64,000 nucleotides of DNA from Scleropages formosus (taxonomy: Eukaryota; Chordata; Actinopteri; Osteoglossiformes; Osteoglossidae): the NCBI RefSeq assembly GCF_900964775.1, contig NC_041818.1:13537332-13601331 (forward strand). The letters are read 5' to 3'. Both the position numbers and the translations under genes were made by a program. How positions within the stretch are numbered: position 1 is the first letter of the stretch; the number at the start of each line of letters is the position of its first letter. Below are positions 13,061 through 25,665 of this stretch, piece by piece. Below the pieces are notes generated by a model, which saw only the letters and a program-made list of their open reading frames with translations, did not search any database and was not told the DNA's origin.

Positions 13061-13079
13061 ATTTTATTATTATTATTAC

Positions 13080-13113
<34 letters not shown>

Positions 13114-13328
13114 GAGGGGGGTGAGGTGGTGCAGTGGGCTTGACTGGGTCCTGCTCTCTGGCAGGTCTGGGGTTCGAGTCCCACTTGGGGTGCCTTGTGA
13201 CGGATTGGCATCCCGTCCTGGGTGTCTCCCCTCCCCCTCCAGTTTTATGCCTTGTGTTGCCGGGTTAGGCTCCAGCTCACCACGACACCCCACTTGGGAC
13301 AAGCGGCTTCAGTCAATGTGTGTGTGTG

Positions 13329-13367
<39 letters not shown>

Positions 13368-13380
13368 TTTTTTTTTTTAT
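13061..13380. repeat. (ATT)n microsatellite split by a SINE
   Basis: ATT repeats at about 13061-13113 and again at 13329-13370 bracket a SINE. The right-hand run passes directly into the 3' end of an L2-type LINE, so the whole run is best read as the LINE tail opened by SINE insertion. Confidence 0.75.
13114..13328 (+). repeat. tRNA-derived SINE (TG-tailed family)
   Basis: Full-length copy with A-box region GGTGGTGCAGTGGG, B-box GGGTTCGAGTCCC, core GACGGATTGGCATCCCGTCC, GGGACAAGCGG and a TGTGTGTG tail. It is inserted in an (ATT)n tract. Confidence 0.85.
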
Positions 13381-14275
13381 AGAGCGCTCTTCTCACGCAG
13401 TGACACAGAGCACTTTAACACAGACATAAGGCAAGAAAAACAGATAAAAACAAAGAAGATGGTCAACTAATGGCTACTGTAATGAAGAACTTATCATAGA
13501 GCTATAAGTATACTTACTGGCCATCGGGGAAAGGAACAAAAACTCCCAACTGAAAGTTGAGGGAGAAAAAACCTCTGGGGGTCCACAGGCCAGTGGTTGC
13601 CCACCCCTCCTGGGCATTCTAGAAAATAACAGTTTGTAAGCCAGTGTTTAACAAGTAATTATAATGTTTGTAAATGGCATCTTGGATCCCCGACTCGGCA
13701 TGGAACGTCTCGATCGTCACGGCAGATGGACATCATCCTCTGTCAGCATGGGATTCGTCTGTCACCACTTGCCAGCCTCCTCAGGTCTCATGTAGCTAGG
13801 TAGTGCTCAACGAGAAGATAGGACAGAGTTAGTAATTTGTTACTTAAGTAAATTTAAAATGCATTTTTGTAAAGGTGATAAAATAAACAACCAAGGCAGG
13901 TCAAATTACATTACAAGGTGGAATGCCTGAGTGAACATATAAGTCTTAAGTTGGGATTTGAAAACAGAAACAGACGGTGCATTTCTGACAGTAACTGGTA
14001 GACTATTCCACAGTTTAGGTGCTCTATAACTAAAGGCGCGACCTCCTACTGAGGTCTTATTGATCACAGGTACTTTAAGGTAACCTGCATCTAATGAACG
14101 GGGATATTGTCCTGGGATATAAAGATTAATGATCTCACAAAGGTAAGGTGATCTCACAAAGGTAATATTATTATTATGTGAATAACAGAATGGATTTTGC
14201 TGCCAACGGTTAAAGGTAGCAGTGTCACACGTAATTCTTACCTGGTCCCTGTATCCACATGATCTCATTAAAAAA
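13371..14275 (-). mobile_element. L2-type LINE, 5'-truncated 3' fragment
   Basis: About 900 bases of the same family as the long element at 24.77-29.28 kb, beginning at the shared tail ATAGAGCGCTCTTCTCACGC. The minus-strand frame at 13906-14268 encodes the C-terminal block VPVINKTSVGG...APKLWNSLPVTVRNAPS and SVSVFKSQLKT typical of L2/CR1 reverse transcriptase ORFs. The rest of ORF2 is absent. Confidence 0.8.
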
Positions 14276-15890
14276 GTATTTTAAAAACAAATCATGTGTT
14301 ATGACTAATAACCAGCTGATGGCAGTCATCTTCAGTGAAACAGCAGAATCACACGCTGATGACTTCCTTCACAGTATTTCCTTTCTCAAAAAGCTTTTAT
14401 CTTTGAACACTTGCTAGAAACATGTTTCCCTGTTTTATGAGCTACTCTCGTTAATGACTTCTTGTCTTCTCAGTATGTGCTTCAGACATACGGCAGAGAT
14501 GCAACAGAGCTTTAAAGAATATGACATATTTTTGCTGCTGTAATTTACAAGGTTCTAACACACACATTTATCAAGGAACCATTTACAGTGGTGTAAAATG
14601 ATATGGCCAAGTTCTTTTCTCAGTTCAATTTATTGTACCGCAGTTGCTCTTTTAGTGGTAGAATCACGCTCACACGTACTGTGTCTGTGCATATCTATAT
14701 ATGTGTGTGACTGTGTGTTTTTCGAAAGGATGTGTCTCCATTGCATATCTTAACTGACATTTGTCCAGAAATAAAATATTACAGTGAACATTCATCTAAA
14801 AATTTTAACAATAGGTATTTTTATTAAGTACAAAACATACGCAGGCTACTATTTGTATGTACAAGATATTTTGTTCATTTTTCAGTTATATTCAACTGCC
14901 TTGACATCTGTATTTAAATATTTTACTAAAAACTGTTTCCTGAAACATATATATCTGACGCTATACTCAAATCTTGCAACTTCTTTTTAGAGACTGTGTG
15001 TGTGGTAGATGAAAAGGAAGCACAGGCCAGTGGAAAATAATAAACATAAACCACAACTTCCTTTAGTTAACTGAGCTTCAGCTCCTCAGAGACCATAGTG
15101 TGACTTGTCCAATGGCCTCATGTCCTCCACCAAGGCACAGTTCGCATGTCAACAGCAAAGGAATTATACTATTATACATAATACACCATGCATATGTGTG
15201 ATGTTAATGAAAAGGTTTTGTGTTAAAAATCTATAATTACTGAAGCATTTCTCTATTTCATGTATCATTTTCACCATACTGAAAACACAATTAGTTATTT
15301 TTTAGCTTAAAGTTGGCATGGCTGTGAGTGTTTCTGTCGTTAACTCTAGCCCAGATAAACTGTAAGTGGTTGAAATCATAAAACTGATATTTTTTGGTTG
15401 TTTAGAAGGCAACATCACAATTTGGTAGGCAACTGAACTCAGCACAATCATAATCAATAAATGAAAGATGAAAGAAGTCACACAAAATATGTACAGTACA
15501 AATCCCATATCAGGTAACGCAAATCATATGAACAGACCCACTTTCATTAAGATTTCCAACTCGATCTTGATAAAAGAAAATGTATCCCCACTAATGTCAG
15601 TGTAAACCTCAACCGCGTTTTCTAGCTACTATAAAAAATAAAAAAGCAAAGATTCACTTTGAATTACATTCAGTTTAGCTAAACGTTTCCAGGTTGAAAT
15701 TAAGAAAATTACTACTTTTAACCACATTCACTTGGCAAAATATCAAATATTGTAAGTTATGGTTTATCTTGGCAAATGGTGTGCAGCCGTAAATTGACTT
15801 GTAGTCGTATAATCATCTAAACACACATTTGCAGTAAGAATATACATTGATTACAGTAAAAAGTCTGTATAGCAACAAGAATAACAGCAC
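14276..15890. other. Spacer, nothing recognised
   Basis: AT-rich sequence upstream of the first NITR gene. No exon-like block with splice signals and no clear repeat was seen. Open frames here are short and uninformative. Confidence 0.5.
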
Positions 15891-15894
15891 TGCT

Positions 15895-15910
15895 AATTGA
15901 CCAATGAGAT
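15895..15910 (+). promoter_or_regulatory. Possible CCAAT box of the first NITR gene
   Basis: AATTGACCAATGAGAT lies about 130 bases upstream of the start codon at 16028, where other NITR genes in this array have a related CAGCCAATCA element. Inferred from position and similarity only. Confidence 0.3.
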
Positions 15911-16027
15911 CAGGTTCCGTTAAGTGCCCTCCTACTGTGATAGTATCATTATCAAGATAGATTCTAAACTCTCTCTCAAGTTAACAGAGCGAACATGCAT
16001 CATTTCACATGGAGAGGATTTACTAAG

Positions 16028-19000
16028 ATGACAAAACTCTTGGCTCTTCTCTTGCTCACCAACATACGTAAGTGAAATTTTTAAAAGGTTAACAGATTTA
16101 ACTTGAATTAGTAGTAAATGTTTATTTTATCGGGATCTACAGATATGTAATGTCGTTAATAAAGCCATTTTGTATTTCTTCCAGGTAAAACTGTCACAGA
16201 GGACATTGCTCAGTCCAACGTAGTGGTGACAGCGCAGTCTGGAGACAGTGTTACTCTTACATGTGATTCTACATCTTTTTCTTATAGCTCAGCAGTTTGG
16301 TTCAGACATGTTGCTGGACAGAAGACACAGTTTATTTTAGCGACATACCAGCAATCCACAGACTATGCATTTTATAATGGCTTTAATGACACCCAAAGGT
16401 TTACTCTGCAGAGAAAACACAACATGTTCAATCTGCGCATCTCAGGCACAAGTACTTCTGATTCAGGTTTCTATTACTGTGCTTTCTATGGCAATAAACT
16501 GGACTTTCACTTTGGTGCCACATCCTATTTGATTGTAACAGGTAAATTATGAAAGCTGTTATCAATTTTTCAATTTATTCCTCTTAAAATGATTTACTTG
16601 AGGTACGTTGTCTTTTTCAAAATTTGCAAAGCCTGCAAGTCACTCAATATATAACACCTTAACACATTACGTAATGGATTTCTTAGCGACTGCTTAAAAG
16701 GCCACTCTGAGAAAGGCAATTAAAATGTAGAAACAGTATCCATCCAATAAAGAACAATGTATTAAAAATATGATCTACCTTGAAAACAGGAGTTTTATTA
16801 TCTGAATATTTGGGGTCATTTCAGAGCGCAAATCCACAAGCAGGACTGTGGTGCAGCAGCCTGTGTCAGACCCAGTGCGTCCAGGAGACTCGGTGACTCT
16901 GCAGTGTAAAGTAGACCGTGAGACCTGTGCAGGAGAACACAGTGTTTACTGGTTCAGACACGGCTCGGGAGAATCCCTTCCGGGACTCATTTACACCCAT
17001 GGAAACAGCTGTGATGAGTGTGAGAAGAGCCCTGAGGCTGGGTCTCCTACACACAGCTGTGTCTACAGCCTCCCCAAGAGGAACCTCAGTCGCTCTGATG
17101 CTGGAATTTACTACTGTGCTGTGCTCACATGTGGGGACATTCTGTTTGGAAATGGAACACAGCTGGACATTGAAGGTAAATCTGCTTTGAATTAAGTATT
17201 TTGTTTGCTTAATGAATACCATTAAATAAATACATCTCATGTTAATACGATATGCAGGGTTTGCTGTTATACCAAGAAAAAAGTATGTCTTTGAAATACT
17301 AAAAAACTGTGTGTATTTTTCTTTTATGTTATCCTCAGCAGTTTTTATCTATTTCTTACAGTAACATTTATTTAATCTCATTATTATTGTTCTTGTTGTT
17401 GTTATCGTGCGAATTTCTTGAGTATTTTTGTCCAAAAGTCCCATCACTGACTGACTCAAAGCTGAGGAAATATTGTACTCTAGGCTACTAAAAATATTTA
17501 GCTGTTTTGTCCCATTTTAAAGTTACAACATCAAAGTTGCCATGTGTTTAATATGTTGAAATTTTTCCATGCAAAAAAAATTGACCTTCTACTTAACTAC
17601 ATTTAGTCTAAAAGATGTCATCAGCCATTATTCCAACTGCTCATCATTTCCAGTAAAATAAATGCTGTGATTTTGCATGCTGAAGTGCATGATTAGAGGA
17701 TTTAAAAGTATCTGTCTCTAAGAAAATTTTTCAATTTTGTAGCAAATGCTCCATATTTATTATCCATTGCCCTCGGAGTAGCTTTGGGTTTGTGTACCAT
17801 TCTCATCATTGCTGTCTTCTGCACCAAAAACAAGAAATACTGCCAGCATTGTACAGGTAGTCACTTTCTTATTTTCATTTATGCTTTTAAATCAAATTTA
17901 TATGAATGTAAATATTAAATATTTCCTACTTTTAACTGAAATGTTTACTGTAATCACATTTTTCAATGCAGAAAAATCTTTTATTTTACATGTTACAGTA
18001 TGTACTTAAAATGGTAGACTAATAGCCATCTGTAAAAATCATCTATCATATAACTATGATATCATAATCAGATATGAGGTTATTGCAGTGAGCAAAATAT
18101 AATTTTCTCTTCAGCATTAATTATATTGTACAGGTGCAATAAATTTAGATAAAAAACAGAGGGTATTAAAACCATGTTAACAGATATTATATTTTGTGTG
18201 AATTTTTTTTCCTTTCCTTTAATGCCTTATTTTTATGTGAACCAACAGCACGCAAATCTCAGCACATCCATGATGGTGACTTGACAGAGGAAGGATACAA
18301 CAAAGAGGTAAATGATTTTGAGGATTTTTTTTGGTTAGATTTTACATTATTCTTCAAATATCTGCGGACTTACTAAAATAGTTGTGGTCTCAAATTAATG
18401 AATGACTTTAAACAGTGCCTGATTCTAGACTAAAATAAATGTTGTGTTGTTTACTATATCAATCAATCTGTTAATTGCATTTGTTATACAGTTCTGATTG
18501 TTGTTTAATGATAATTAGGCTGATCATCGATTTATTCTGTACTTTGGGTGTGACACTGGATAGTACACGCAATTATTATTTTTACTTTTTTACACTTTTT
18601 GAATCTTCTAAGCTACTGTTGCCAAGTAAACCATTTCAAAGTAGTTATGTGTATTAGTGCATAATGAGCATGTTCATTCTGTTCTCTAAATCAATCAACT
18701 CGCTCCAGACTTTTAGAAACTGCCCATATAAACACACTTATGGACATTAAAAACAACTTTATTAACCATAAATCTCAGCTTAATCCTGAGTTTAGTTGTA
18801 TTTGCAACATCTGTTATAGCAAGAAAATGTGGATCATTTGGGGCACTTCAAACCAATGAGCATTACATTTACCAATGCTTTTCTCCAGGGCAGCAGATAA
18901 TTCAGAGTGCAAAAACATATGATTCTCATAAAAGTCAGGAACAAAAGTGCACTCCACAGCAATCAGATTTAGCTGCAGACATATGATTATCAGAGCATTG

Positions 19001-20226
19001 TTTGTCATATGATTTTGCTGGTACACATTGGGCTCCCTATACAAGTGACATTCAGATATGAAATATATATGCAGTATATGTGGAATTAGACCAGAATGTG
19101 TGATGAGATTCACCAGTTATGAGCGAAAGAAAAGTCACATTATACCACATTCATGGTCTATAAAATGTATACAGTTAATCTTAACTAGCAGTTATATTTA
19201 ACCTCTACAAAGGCAACATAAAATGAATTTGGTGGAAAGTCCAAACATTACAGATTTGTCATTAATTATTTGATAGTAATGGAAGTACGACTTTCCAGGT
19301 ACTAGGGACCAAATAATAGTATCAATAATATTCAGACCAGTACCACACAGACTTGTTTAATCGTAAGGTGGCAATGTTCAATTTTACCCTTTGTGCAATA
19401 ACACTATTCTTCTATTTGTGATGAAACATTTTGTAATATGTAAAAAGTTCACAGGTATTTCCTAGTGACCATAGCAATCCAGGTCCCAGTTCAATAAGAC
19501 TGTATGAACTTTCAAATATAATCTGGAAAGAGTGAAGTAGGAACATTCAAACTCCACTCAAGGTTACACTGTTTACTGAACTGAAATGATCGCAGAACTA
19601 TTTATAAAGAACTATTCATAACTATTTATATAACTATTTATATTTATAGGGAAGAACAATTTATAAAGACTTGTTTGTTGGATAACATACTCATCCATCC
19701 ACCAATTTTCAACAACCACTGATCAGGGTCAAGGTGGTCCAGAAGTATTTGACGCAAGGCTGAGAGAGGGTGCACTCTGGATGGGACGCCCGTCCATTGT
19801 AGGGTAGAAAAACACACACGCTCACTCACCCATTCACATGCTACAGACAACTGAACATCACCAAGCCACCTGAAAAGCATGTTGTTGGACTGTGGTATAA
19901 AACCAGAGCACACGGAGGAAACCCTCTCAGACCTCAAAAATGGAGAGAACGTGTAAACTGCACACAGATCGAGATTGATTCAAATCCATGGCTTAACAGC
20001 CCAAATGCTGTGAGATGGCAGCACTTTTGGCTGAAATACCGTGCCATCCGCTGAATAAAATATGATTTCTTTAATCTTTCTTTCACAGAATCAGAATCAT
20101 GATTCAGAAATGCTGAATTATGCTGCTTTGCAATTTCCTGACAAGAAACCTAGACATGGACAAAAGAAGAGACAGATGGAGCAGGAAAGTGTATATTCAG
20201 ATGTCAAATGGAGAAACTGGGAGTAA
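16028..20226 (+). CDS. nitr: Novel immune-type receptor 1 (V-I-TM-ITIM), inhibitory
   Basis: Six exons: leader 16028-16067, V 16185-16541, I 16825-17175, TM 17743-17856, tail 18249-18307, tail 20089-20226 (TAA); 352 residues, all phases consistent. The leader is short and hydrophobic (MTKLLALLLLTNI); an in-frame ATG at 15995 would lengthen it, but paralogues start at the downstream AAGATG. The V domain has LTC, VWFRH and DSGFYYCAF; its J-like motif is FGATS, not FGxGT. The I domain has six cysteines, YWFRHGSGESLPG, DAGIYYCAV and a J-like FGNGTQLDI. The membrane span has no charged residue and is followed by KKYCQHCTG. The tail carries LNYAAL (ITIM) and SVYSDV (second ITIM-like). Known family role: natural-killer-like recognition, with ITIMs recruiting SHP phosphatases. 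A poly(A) signal ATTAAA lies at 20641. Intron 5 holds an old SINE (19685-20035). Confidence 0.92.
19685..20035 (-). repeat. Old tRNA-derived SINE (Mermaid/V-SINE-like), NITR1 intron 5
   Basis: In reverse it shows the hallmark block GTGTGCAGTTTACACGTTCT and GGTTTCCTCCGTGTGCTC, followed by ATGGACGGGCGTCCCATCC and a CATCCATC-type end. Strongly diverged. The family name is from memory of similar fish repeats. Confidence 0.6.
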
Positions 20227-20649
20227 AAATGTCCGTTTACACATTCAGAATATAAATGATCATTTTTTACTACTGTATTGTGTTCATAAACCATATTACT
20301 ACTGGTGTTCTTAATCGTTACAAACAATCATGAGTTTGGACCGCCTTATAGTCAATGTCAGGTAGGTGGAATTGGCGTAAAGATTAACATAATCGTTTAA
20401 ATCTCCATTCATATACGAAATATGATAACAGCTTGTTAATTGGGAAAATCTTTGACCCCCTTCCCACCAACAGAACTCAAGATAGAGAGGACATTTATGT
20501 GTTTCTGGGCATTTTCTATGGTCTGCTGCACTTTTAAGTTTGTGTATGTATTTAAAGCAACATGTTCAGATTCTTAGAAGAAGAGCTTTAATGTTGGAAA
20601 ATCAGTGGAATCAGTAGAAGAAAAATGTGTAACTGATACTATTAAAGTT

Positions 20650-21200
20650 CTTTTATAGAAATACTTGGAATAATGGTCTGTTTTTGTTATTATGCAGTTT
20701 GATAGCTATTATCAACATTTGAGACGCTCATACACACTTACTGATACTCTCCGATTGCGACAGTGCTGATAATTAACAACACATGAAACCATGGAAGCAC
20801 TCAACACTTCCTTCACATCACCATCCTCGATACTTATAAAGTGAATTTTTGTAAGAAGAACTCTTCATTATCATGAAATATTATTGAGAAAAACAGATTA
20901 TGCGTTTATGAGCCACAACATGTTCACCTGTAACACCACAACTGGAAGTTGTTTCTGCAGTTGTGGAAGCTATGGTGTGTGACACGGGGCCCTGAGTCAT
21001 CCAAGTGATTACTGCCCTGGTTCATTTTGAGCTCTTGATCCAGATCAGCTGAAGTTCATAGCCTTAAAACAGGCTGGGCAATCCTGTCTGGAATGATGGG
21101 CTTCAACAGCCTTTTTCTGCAACTCTTCAGAAGCTTCCTTTGAGCAGACAAGGTATACCTTTATGAATCTCTCTTTTGCCATCTTTACCTCAGAGTAAAG
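20650..21200. other. Spacer after NITR1, nothing recognised
   Basis: No exon or clear repeat was seen until the Rex3-like fragment that follows. The last 150 bases may be its diverged upstream part. Confidence 0.4.
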
Positions 21201-21204
21201 TCAC

Positions 21205-21445
21205 TGCTCCTCCAGATCAAAAGCAGTTCATGTGGTCCAGGCATGTCGTAAGACTACCACCTTTTCGGCATCTGCTGGAGTTACTCCAAGCATATCCCAC
21301 TGGAGGAAGACCCAGGGAAAGACCCAGGGTGCATTGGAGAGATTATATGTCACAGCTTTCATGGGAACGTCTCAGGATCACCCAAGGAGACCTGGACACT
21401 GTGGCTCAAGAAAGGAAGGTCTGGGCCTGCTAGCTCAGCCTGCTA
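21205..21445 (+). mobile_element. Rex3-like LINE, 3' fragment
   Basis: The frame reads MWSRHVVRLPPFRHLLE, then AYPTGGRPRERPRVHWRDYM and SQLSWERLRITQGDL...ERKVWAC. This is the C-terminal tail of RTE/Rex3 ORFs and parallels the block in the minus-strand copy near 2140-2400. It is a short, 5'-truncated relic. Confidence 0.7.
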
Positions 21446-21689
21446 TGACATTGACCCTCCTGAACAAGTGGGAGGAAATTGAACTGAAGCTGCAAAACCA
21501 GAAAACAATTAGAAAGAGGGAAAATATTTTTTCAAACTACTGTTTTCACAGAAAACGTTCTATAACATGTACAGTATTTACCTTTATACTTATTACACCA
21601 ACAGAGACTCTGACAAATTGTTACTTTCTATTGTTACACTCTTTAGTTAGAATTTCGTCAGTCCTCGGATTACTAAAATCAGGGGGTTT

Positions 21690-21890
21690 TACATTATTCA
21701 TTTAGCTGACACTTTTCCCTGAAGCAGCTTTGGACTGTTAGGCTACCTAGAGTTACTTACCCATTTGTGTAACTGGACAATTTTACAGGAGAACTCAAGA
21801 ATAAATATATTGCTAGGTGGCATTTGAACCTACAACTTTAAGAAGTGCAGGAAGCAACTACAAGCACTCCACAATCAGCTGCCAGCTGAC
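21690..21890 (-). repeat. tRNA-derived SINE (GCTTTGGAGAAA-tail family)
   Basis: The reverse tail TTTAGCTGACACTTTTCCCTG is followed by TTACTTACCCATTT, ACTGGACAATTTTAC and a head region GGCATTTGAACCTACAAC. Same family as the copies at 12036 and 49955. Confidence 0.65.
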
Positions 21891-21899
21891 CCTTTTGAT

Positions 21900-22570
21900 T
21901 TTACAGTTATTAGCTATGATTCAAAATTTTAAAAAAGATAAGGACATCTTCCTGAGTATCTATCATGATCTCGGGGCTTGGAAGATGACAGGGAGCACAG
22001 TGCTGACCACACATAAGCTCACAACACACCTGTGCCACATTTGAAAAACAATATAAAAACAGGAGCTACAACTACCACAAACTGCAAAATCTCGTTGAGA
22101 CAACACACCCTTCTCTTCTTGTTCAGCACATCTTGCTTTTCAGATTAAGACCCTCGCTCTTCAGACCACAACATTTGGCTGAAATCCCTTGCAGAGATCA
22201 TTCGTATTTTGAACCTCATTCTTTGGACCACAACCTTCTGGATCTAGTCCCTCACGTTTCGGACAAGGACCTTGTGGATCTCAGCTCTTGCTTCCTGAAG
22301 CACTACCATGCCGCTTTATATCATGATCACTGGACTTCAACTAGATCTTCAGAACTCGACCCTTGCAATTCAGACCATGACCTGGATCACGATTCACACC
22401 CACACCCATACCCACACCACCAAACCCAATCTGGACTGTTTTCTCCTCCGTGGCAGACACTCTCAAGTTGTGCTGTGCCTCTTCGCCTACTGCTTTAGCA
22501 GGCCACACTAATTTTACCAACTCACCTCTACTCTTGTGTTGTCAATACTCCACACAAAATCACAACAGCA
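21900..22570. other. Unclassified, possibly LTR-derived stretch
   Basis: It contains a TATA-like ACAATATAAAAACAGG near 22050, then pyrimidine-rich CTTCTTGTTCAGC-type sequence that resembles LTR flanks seen in fish. No convincing ends or duplicated target was found. Confidence 0.25.
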
Positions 22571-22574
22571 GGCT

Positions 22575-22695
22575 TCAGAGGCAGGTTTGAATCCAGCTCA
22601 GTGTTTGTGTATGTTTCCTCCTATGGTCCCAAGACATGTTTTGGGTGAGCTGGTCATTCTAAATTGCCCTTATAGTGTGTATATATGAGTACATG
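22575..22695 (+). repeat. SINE fragment (Mermaid/V-SINE-like)
   Basis: CAGGTTTGAATCCAGCTC, TTTCCTCCTATGGTCCCAAG and CTAAATTGCCCTTATAGTGT match the central part of the family seen at 19685 and 23288. Confidence 0.5.
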
Positions 22696-22699
22696 ATCA

Positions 22700-23285
22700 A
22701 TGAAAAAAATATTTTAATAAAGCCCTACTAAAAAATAAATAGTACAAAGCCCTATTCTACAAAACATTCACAAATGTTAATTGTTTATGCAGTCTTACAG
22801 TACTTGAGATTTAGATCCCAATTGGAATTTAATGGTTTTTTTTTTACTTTTCTTTGTTTACCTTTTTTTGTCCTACTCTAAGACATTGAATATTCCTGAC
22901 TGTTGTTTAAACAATGCTAGCAGTGCTATCTCCATCCCTGATCGCCATCCCTTTCTAAAATGCCCTTCTCAGTCATAGTGAGGTCTCGGGTCTTCATGTT
23001 GGTTTTTGCAGACTGATTCAAGCAAGACTTCATAAGCAGTATCACCTGAGCCATACCTTATGAAAAAGTTGAAAAAGAATTGCTGTTGTGTAATGCGTGT
23101 AAAAAATGTATGCACAAAATACTCATAGGCAAAAACGGGAAATTCTATGCTTTTGTTGAATTTACCTGTTTTTATTTACAATCTGTTTCCTAAGAATAAA
23201 GCTATAATAAGCTAATTTCAACTCTTACCCCAAGTAATTGTGCCAGAGACTTACATTATCATCAATAATTAGATTTTAGTGTAAT
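22700..23285. other. Spacer, nothing recognised
   Basis: AT-rich with short homopolymer runs. No gene or named repeat was seen. Confidence 0.4.
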
Positions 23286-23287
23286 GC

Positions 23288-23520
23288 TTCATGGGCAGCT
23301 TGGTGACACAGTAGGTAGTGCTGACATTTCAGCATGAACTCCTTTATGTTGAGGCTGAACATGGCTCAGTGTACATGGTGTTTGCATGATCTCCCTGTGT
23401 TCATGTGGGTTACCTCAACATGCTGTGGTTTCCTGTCATACTCCAGAGACATGTGTTTCAGGTGAACTCGGGACTCTAAATTGCTCTCAGTGTGTGATTT
23501 TTGATTGATGGACTGGGGTG
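23288..23520 (+). repeat. tRNA-derived SINE (Mermaid/V-SINE-like)
   Basis: Head GGCAGCTTGGTGACACAGTA, then TTTGCATGATCTCCCTGTGT, GGTTTCCTGTCATACTCCAG, CTAAATTGCTCTCAGTGTGT and GATGGACTGGGG. A complete but diverged copy. Confidence 0.65.
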
Positions 23521-23524
23521 CTGC

Positions 23525-24088
23525 TTCTTGATTGTGATAAAGTACCATAGAATGTTTGGAAGGCCAGTGTGGTTACATAAAACCATTTATTGCTTTAGTC
23601 ATCCACATGTTGATATTTGTAAAGTCTGAAACATTACTTTCTGAAAGACTATGCGCCCCCTGCTGTGACAAAACTGTAGGTGATTACTGCAGACTTTCAA
23701 AGACATTAATGGACTGGTCATATTAAATATGTATATAGTTAGCCTATAATATGGTTTAGATTTTGCACTATTTGCCAACACAGTGGGGGAGAAAAAAGCT
23801 GCTCAAGGCACACCAGTGTTCCATCATTCAATCCTTGACTGCCTTTTTTTTACTTTTGTATCCAGCAGACTATTGGCTTTCGTTACGAGTGACTCAAGCT
23901 CCTGACTGAGGCCTGTGTTCAACCTTGTATATTTATATGAAGTCAAAGACATTAGATATTGGAAATAGATTAGAATGTTTATTTAATTTTTTCAATCTTT
24001 TTGTTATTCTCAGCATAGCATATTCTCTATCATTAATTACAATTTAACACCAGTATTGCACAATTTCCTCTGCATTAATAAAGTTATG
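23525..24088. other. Spacer, nothing recognised
   Basis: No exon, RNA gene or clear repeat was seen between the SINE and the Tc1/mariner end. Confidence 0.4.
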
Positions 24089-24149
24089 TACACCGATCAG
24101 CTAAAACATGAAAACCACTGACAAGTGAAGTGAAAAACATTGATTATCT

Positions 24150-24768
24150 CGTTATGAAGGCATCTGTCAAGAGGCGGGATATACAACAATCAGCAGTTCT
24201 TACATTTGACGTATTGGAAGCAAGAAAAATGGGCAAGCGTAAGGATCTGAGTGAATTTGACCAAAAAAGGACCAAATTATGATATCTAGACGACTGGGTC
24301 TGAGCATCACGAAAACTGCAGCTCTTATGGGGTGTTCCCAGTATGCAGTGGTTAGTACCTACCAAAAGTGGTCCGAGGAAGGACAAATGGTGAACCAGTG
24401 ACAGGGTCATGGACACCCAAGGCTCATTGATGTGCGTGGGAAGCAAAGGCTAGCCCATCTGGTCGAATCCCACAGAAGAACTACTATACCACAAATTGCT
24501 GAAAGCCTTAATGCTGGCCATGACAGACAGGTGTCAGAACACACAGTGCATCACAGCTTGCTGCATATGGGGATGCATAGCCACAGACTGGTCAGAGTGC
24601 CCATACTAACTCCTGTCCACTGCCAAAAGCATCTACATGAGTGTCAGAACTGGACCATGGAGCAATGGAAGAAGGTGGCCTGCTCTGATGAATCACGCTT
24701 TCTTTTAGATCATGTGGATGGCTGGGTGTGTGTGCATCATTTTCCTGGGAAAGAGATGGCAGCAGAAT
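24150..24768 (+). pseudogene. Tc1-like transposase, broken
   Basis: The N-terminal helix-turn-helix region is readable in pieces (GKRKDLSEFDQ, SRRLGLSITKTAALMGCSQ across frames). From 24432 comes RLAHLVESHRRTTIPQIAES, EHTVHHSLLHMGMHSHR, WTMEQWKKVACSDESRF and then GWVCVHHFPGKEMA. SDESRF contains the second catalytic aspartate of the DD34E/D triad. The coding part ends at the LINE junction near 24768. Stops and frameshifts make it non-functional. Confidence 0.75.
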
Positions 24769-25665
24769 TATTATTATTATTTTTATTTTTTATAGAGCGC
24801 TCTTCTCACGCAGTGACACAGAGCACTTTAGCACAGGCATAAGCAAGAAAAACTGATATAAACAAAGAAGACAGTCAGCTAATGGCTACCATAATGAAGA
24901 ACGTATTATAGAGCTATAAGTATACCTACTGCCCACCAGGGGAAAGGAACAAAAACTCCCAACTGAAGGTTGAGGGAGAAAAAAAACCGCTGGGGGTCCA
25001 TGGGCCAGTGGTTGCCCACCCCTCCTGGGCATTCTAGTAACAAGTAACAATTTGTAAACCAGTGTTTAACAAGTAATTATAATGTTGGTAAATGGCATCT
25101 TGGATCCCCGGCTTGGCATGGAACGTCTCGATCGTCATGGCAGATGGACATCGTCCTCTGTCAGTATGGGATTCGTCTGTCACCGCTGGCCACCCTCCTC
25201 AGTTCTTATGTAGCAAGGTAGTGCTCAACGAGAAGGTAGGACAGAGTTAGTAATCTGTTACTTAAGTAAATTTAAAATGCAATTTTGTAAAGGTGATAAA
25301 ATAAATAACCAAGGCAGGTCGATTTACATTACGAGGAGGAATGCCTGAGTGAACATTTAAGTCTTAAGTTGGGATTTGAAAACAGAAACAGATGGGGCAT
25401 TTCTGACAGCAACTGGTAGACTATTCCACAGTTTAGGTGCTCTATAACTAAAGGAGTGACCTCCTACTGAGGTCTTATTGATCACAGGTACTTTAAGGTA
25501 ACCTGCATCTAATGAACGGAGATATCGTCCTGGGATATAAAAATTAATGATTTCACAAAGGTAAGCCAGAGCAATGCCATGTATTGCCTTATAGGTCAAA
25601 AGTAGGATTTTATAAATCAACTCTATAAGAGACCGAGAGCCAGTGCAAGGATTTAAGTGCCGGTG

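Noticed and set aside
13112-13429. Open frame ending in a poly-Tyr run
   Set aside because: It is a SINE read-through followed by an (ATT)n microsatellite, not a gene.
11958-15990. Search for WWE and ADP-ribosyltransferase exons after the PARP14-like stop
   Set aside because: No block resembling the LFHGT or GKGTYF regions with splice sites was seen, so the gene is called as ending at 11957.
16223-16552. V exons as T-cell receptor or immunoglobulin V segments
   Set aside because: The J-like motif is encoded in the same exon, no heptamer-nonamer signal follows the YYC, and I, TM and ITIM exons follow directly. A CACAGTG string inside the I exons has no nonamer partner and is a chance match.
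16918-17190. Second sense-frame ORF across each I exon
   Set aside because: It is the +1 frame shadow of the I domain; its sequence has no Ig features and the correct frame is fixed by splice phase.
16866-17240. Antisense open frames opposite each I-domain exon, also seen near 30709, 46859, 55474 and 62811
   Set aside because: They recur only because the sense exon is nearly identical in all six genes; they have no start context or splice logic and match no family.
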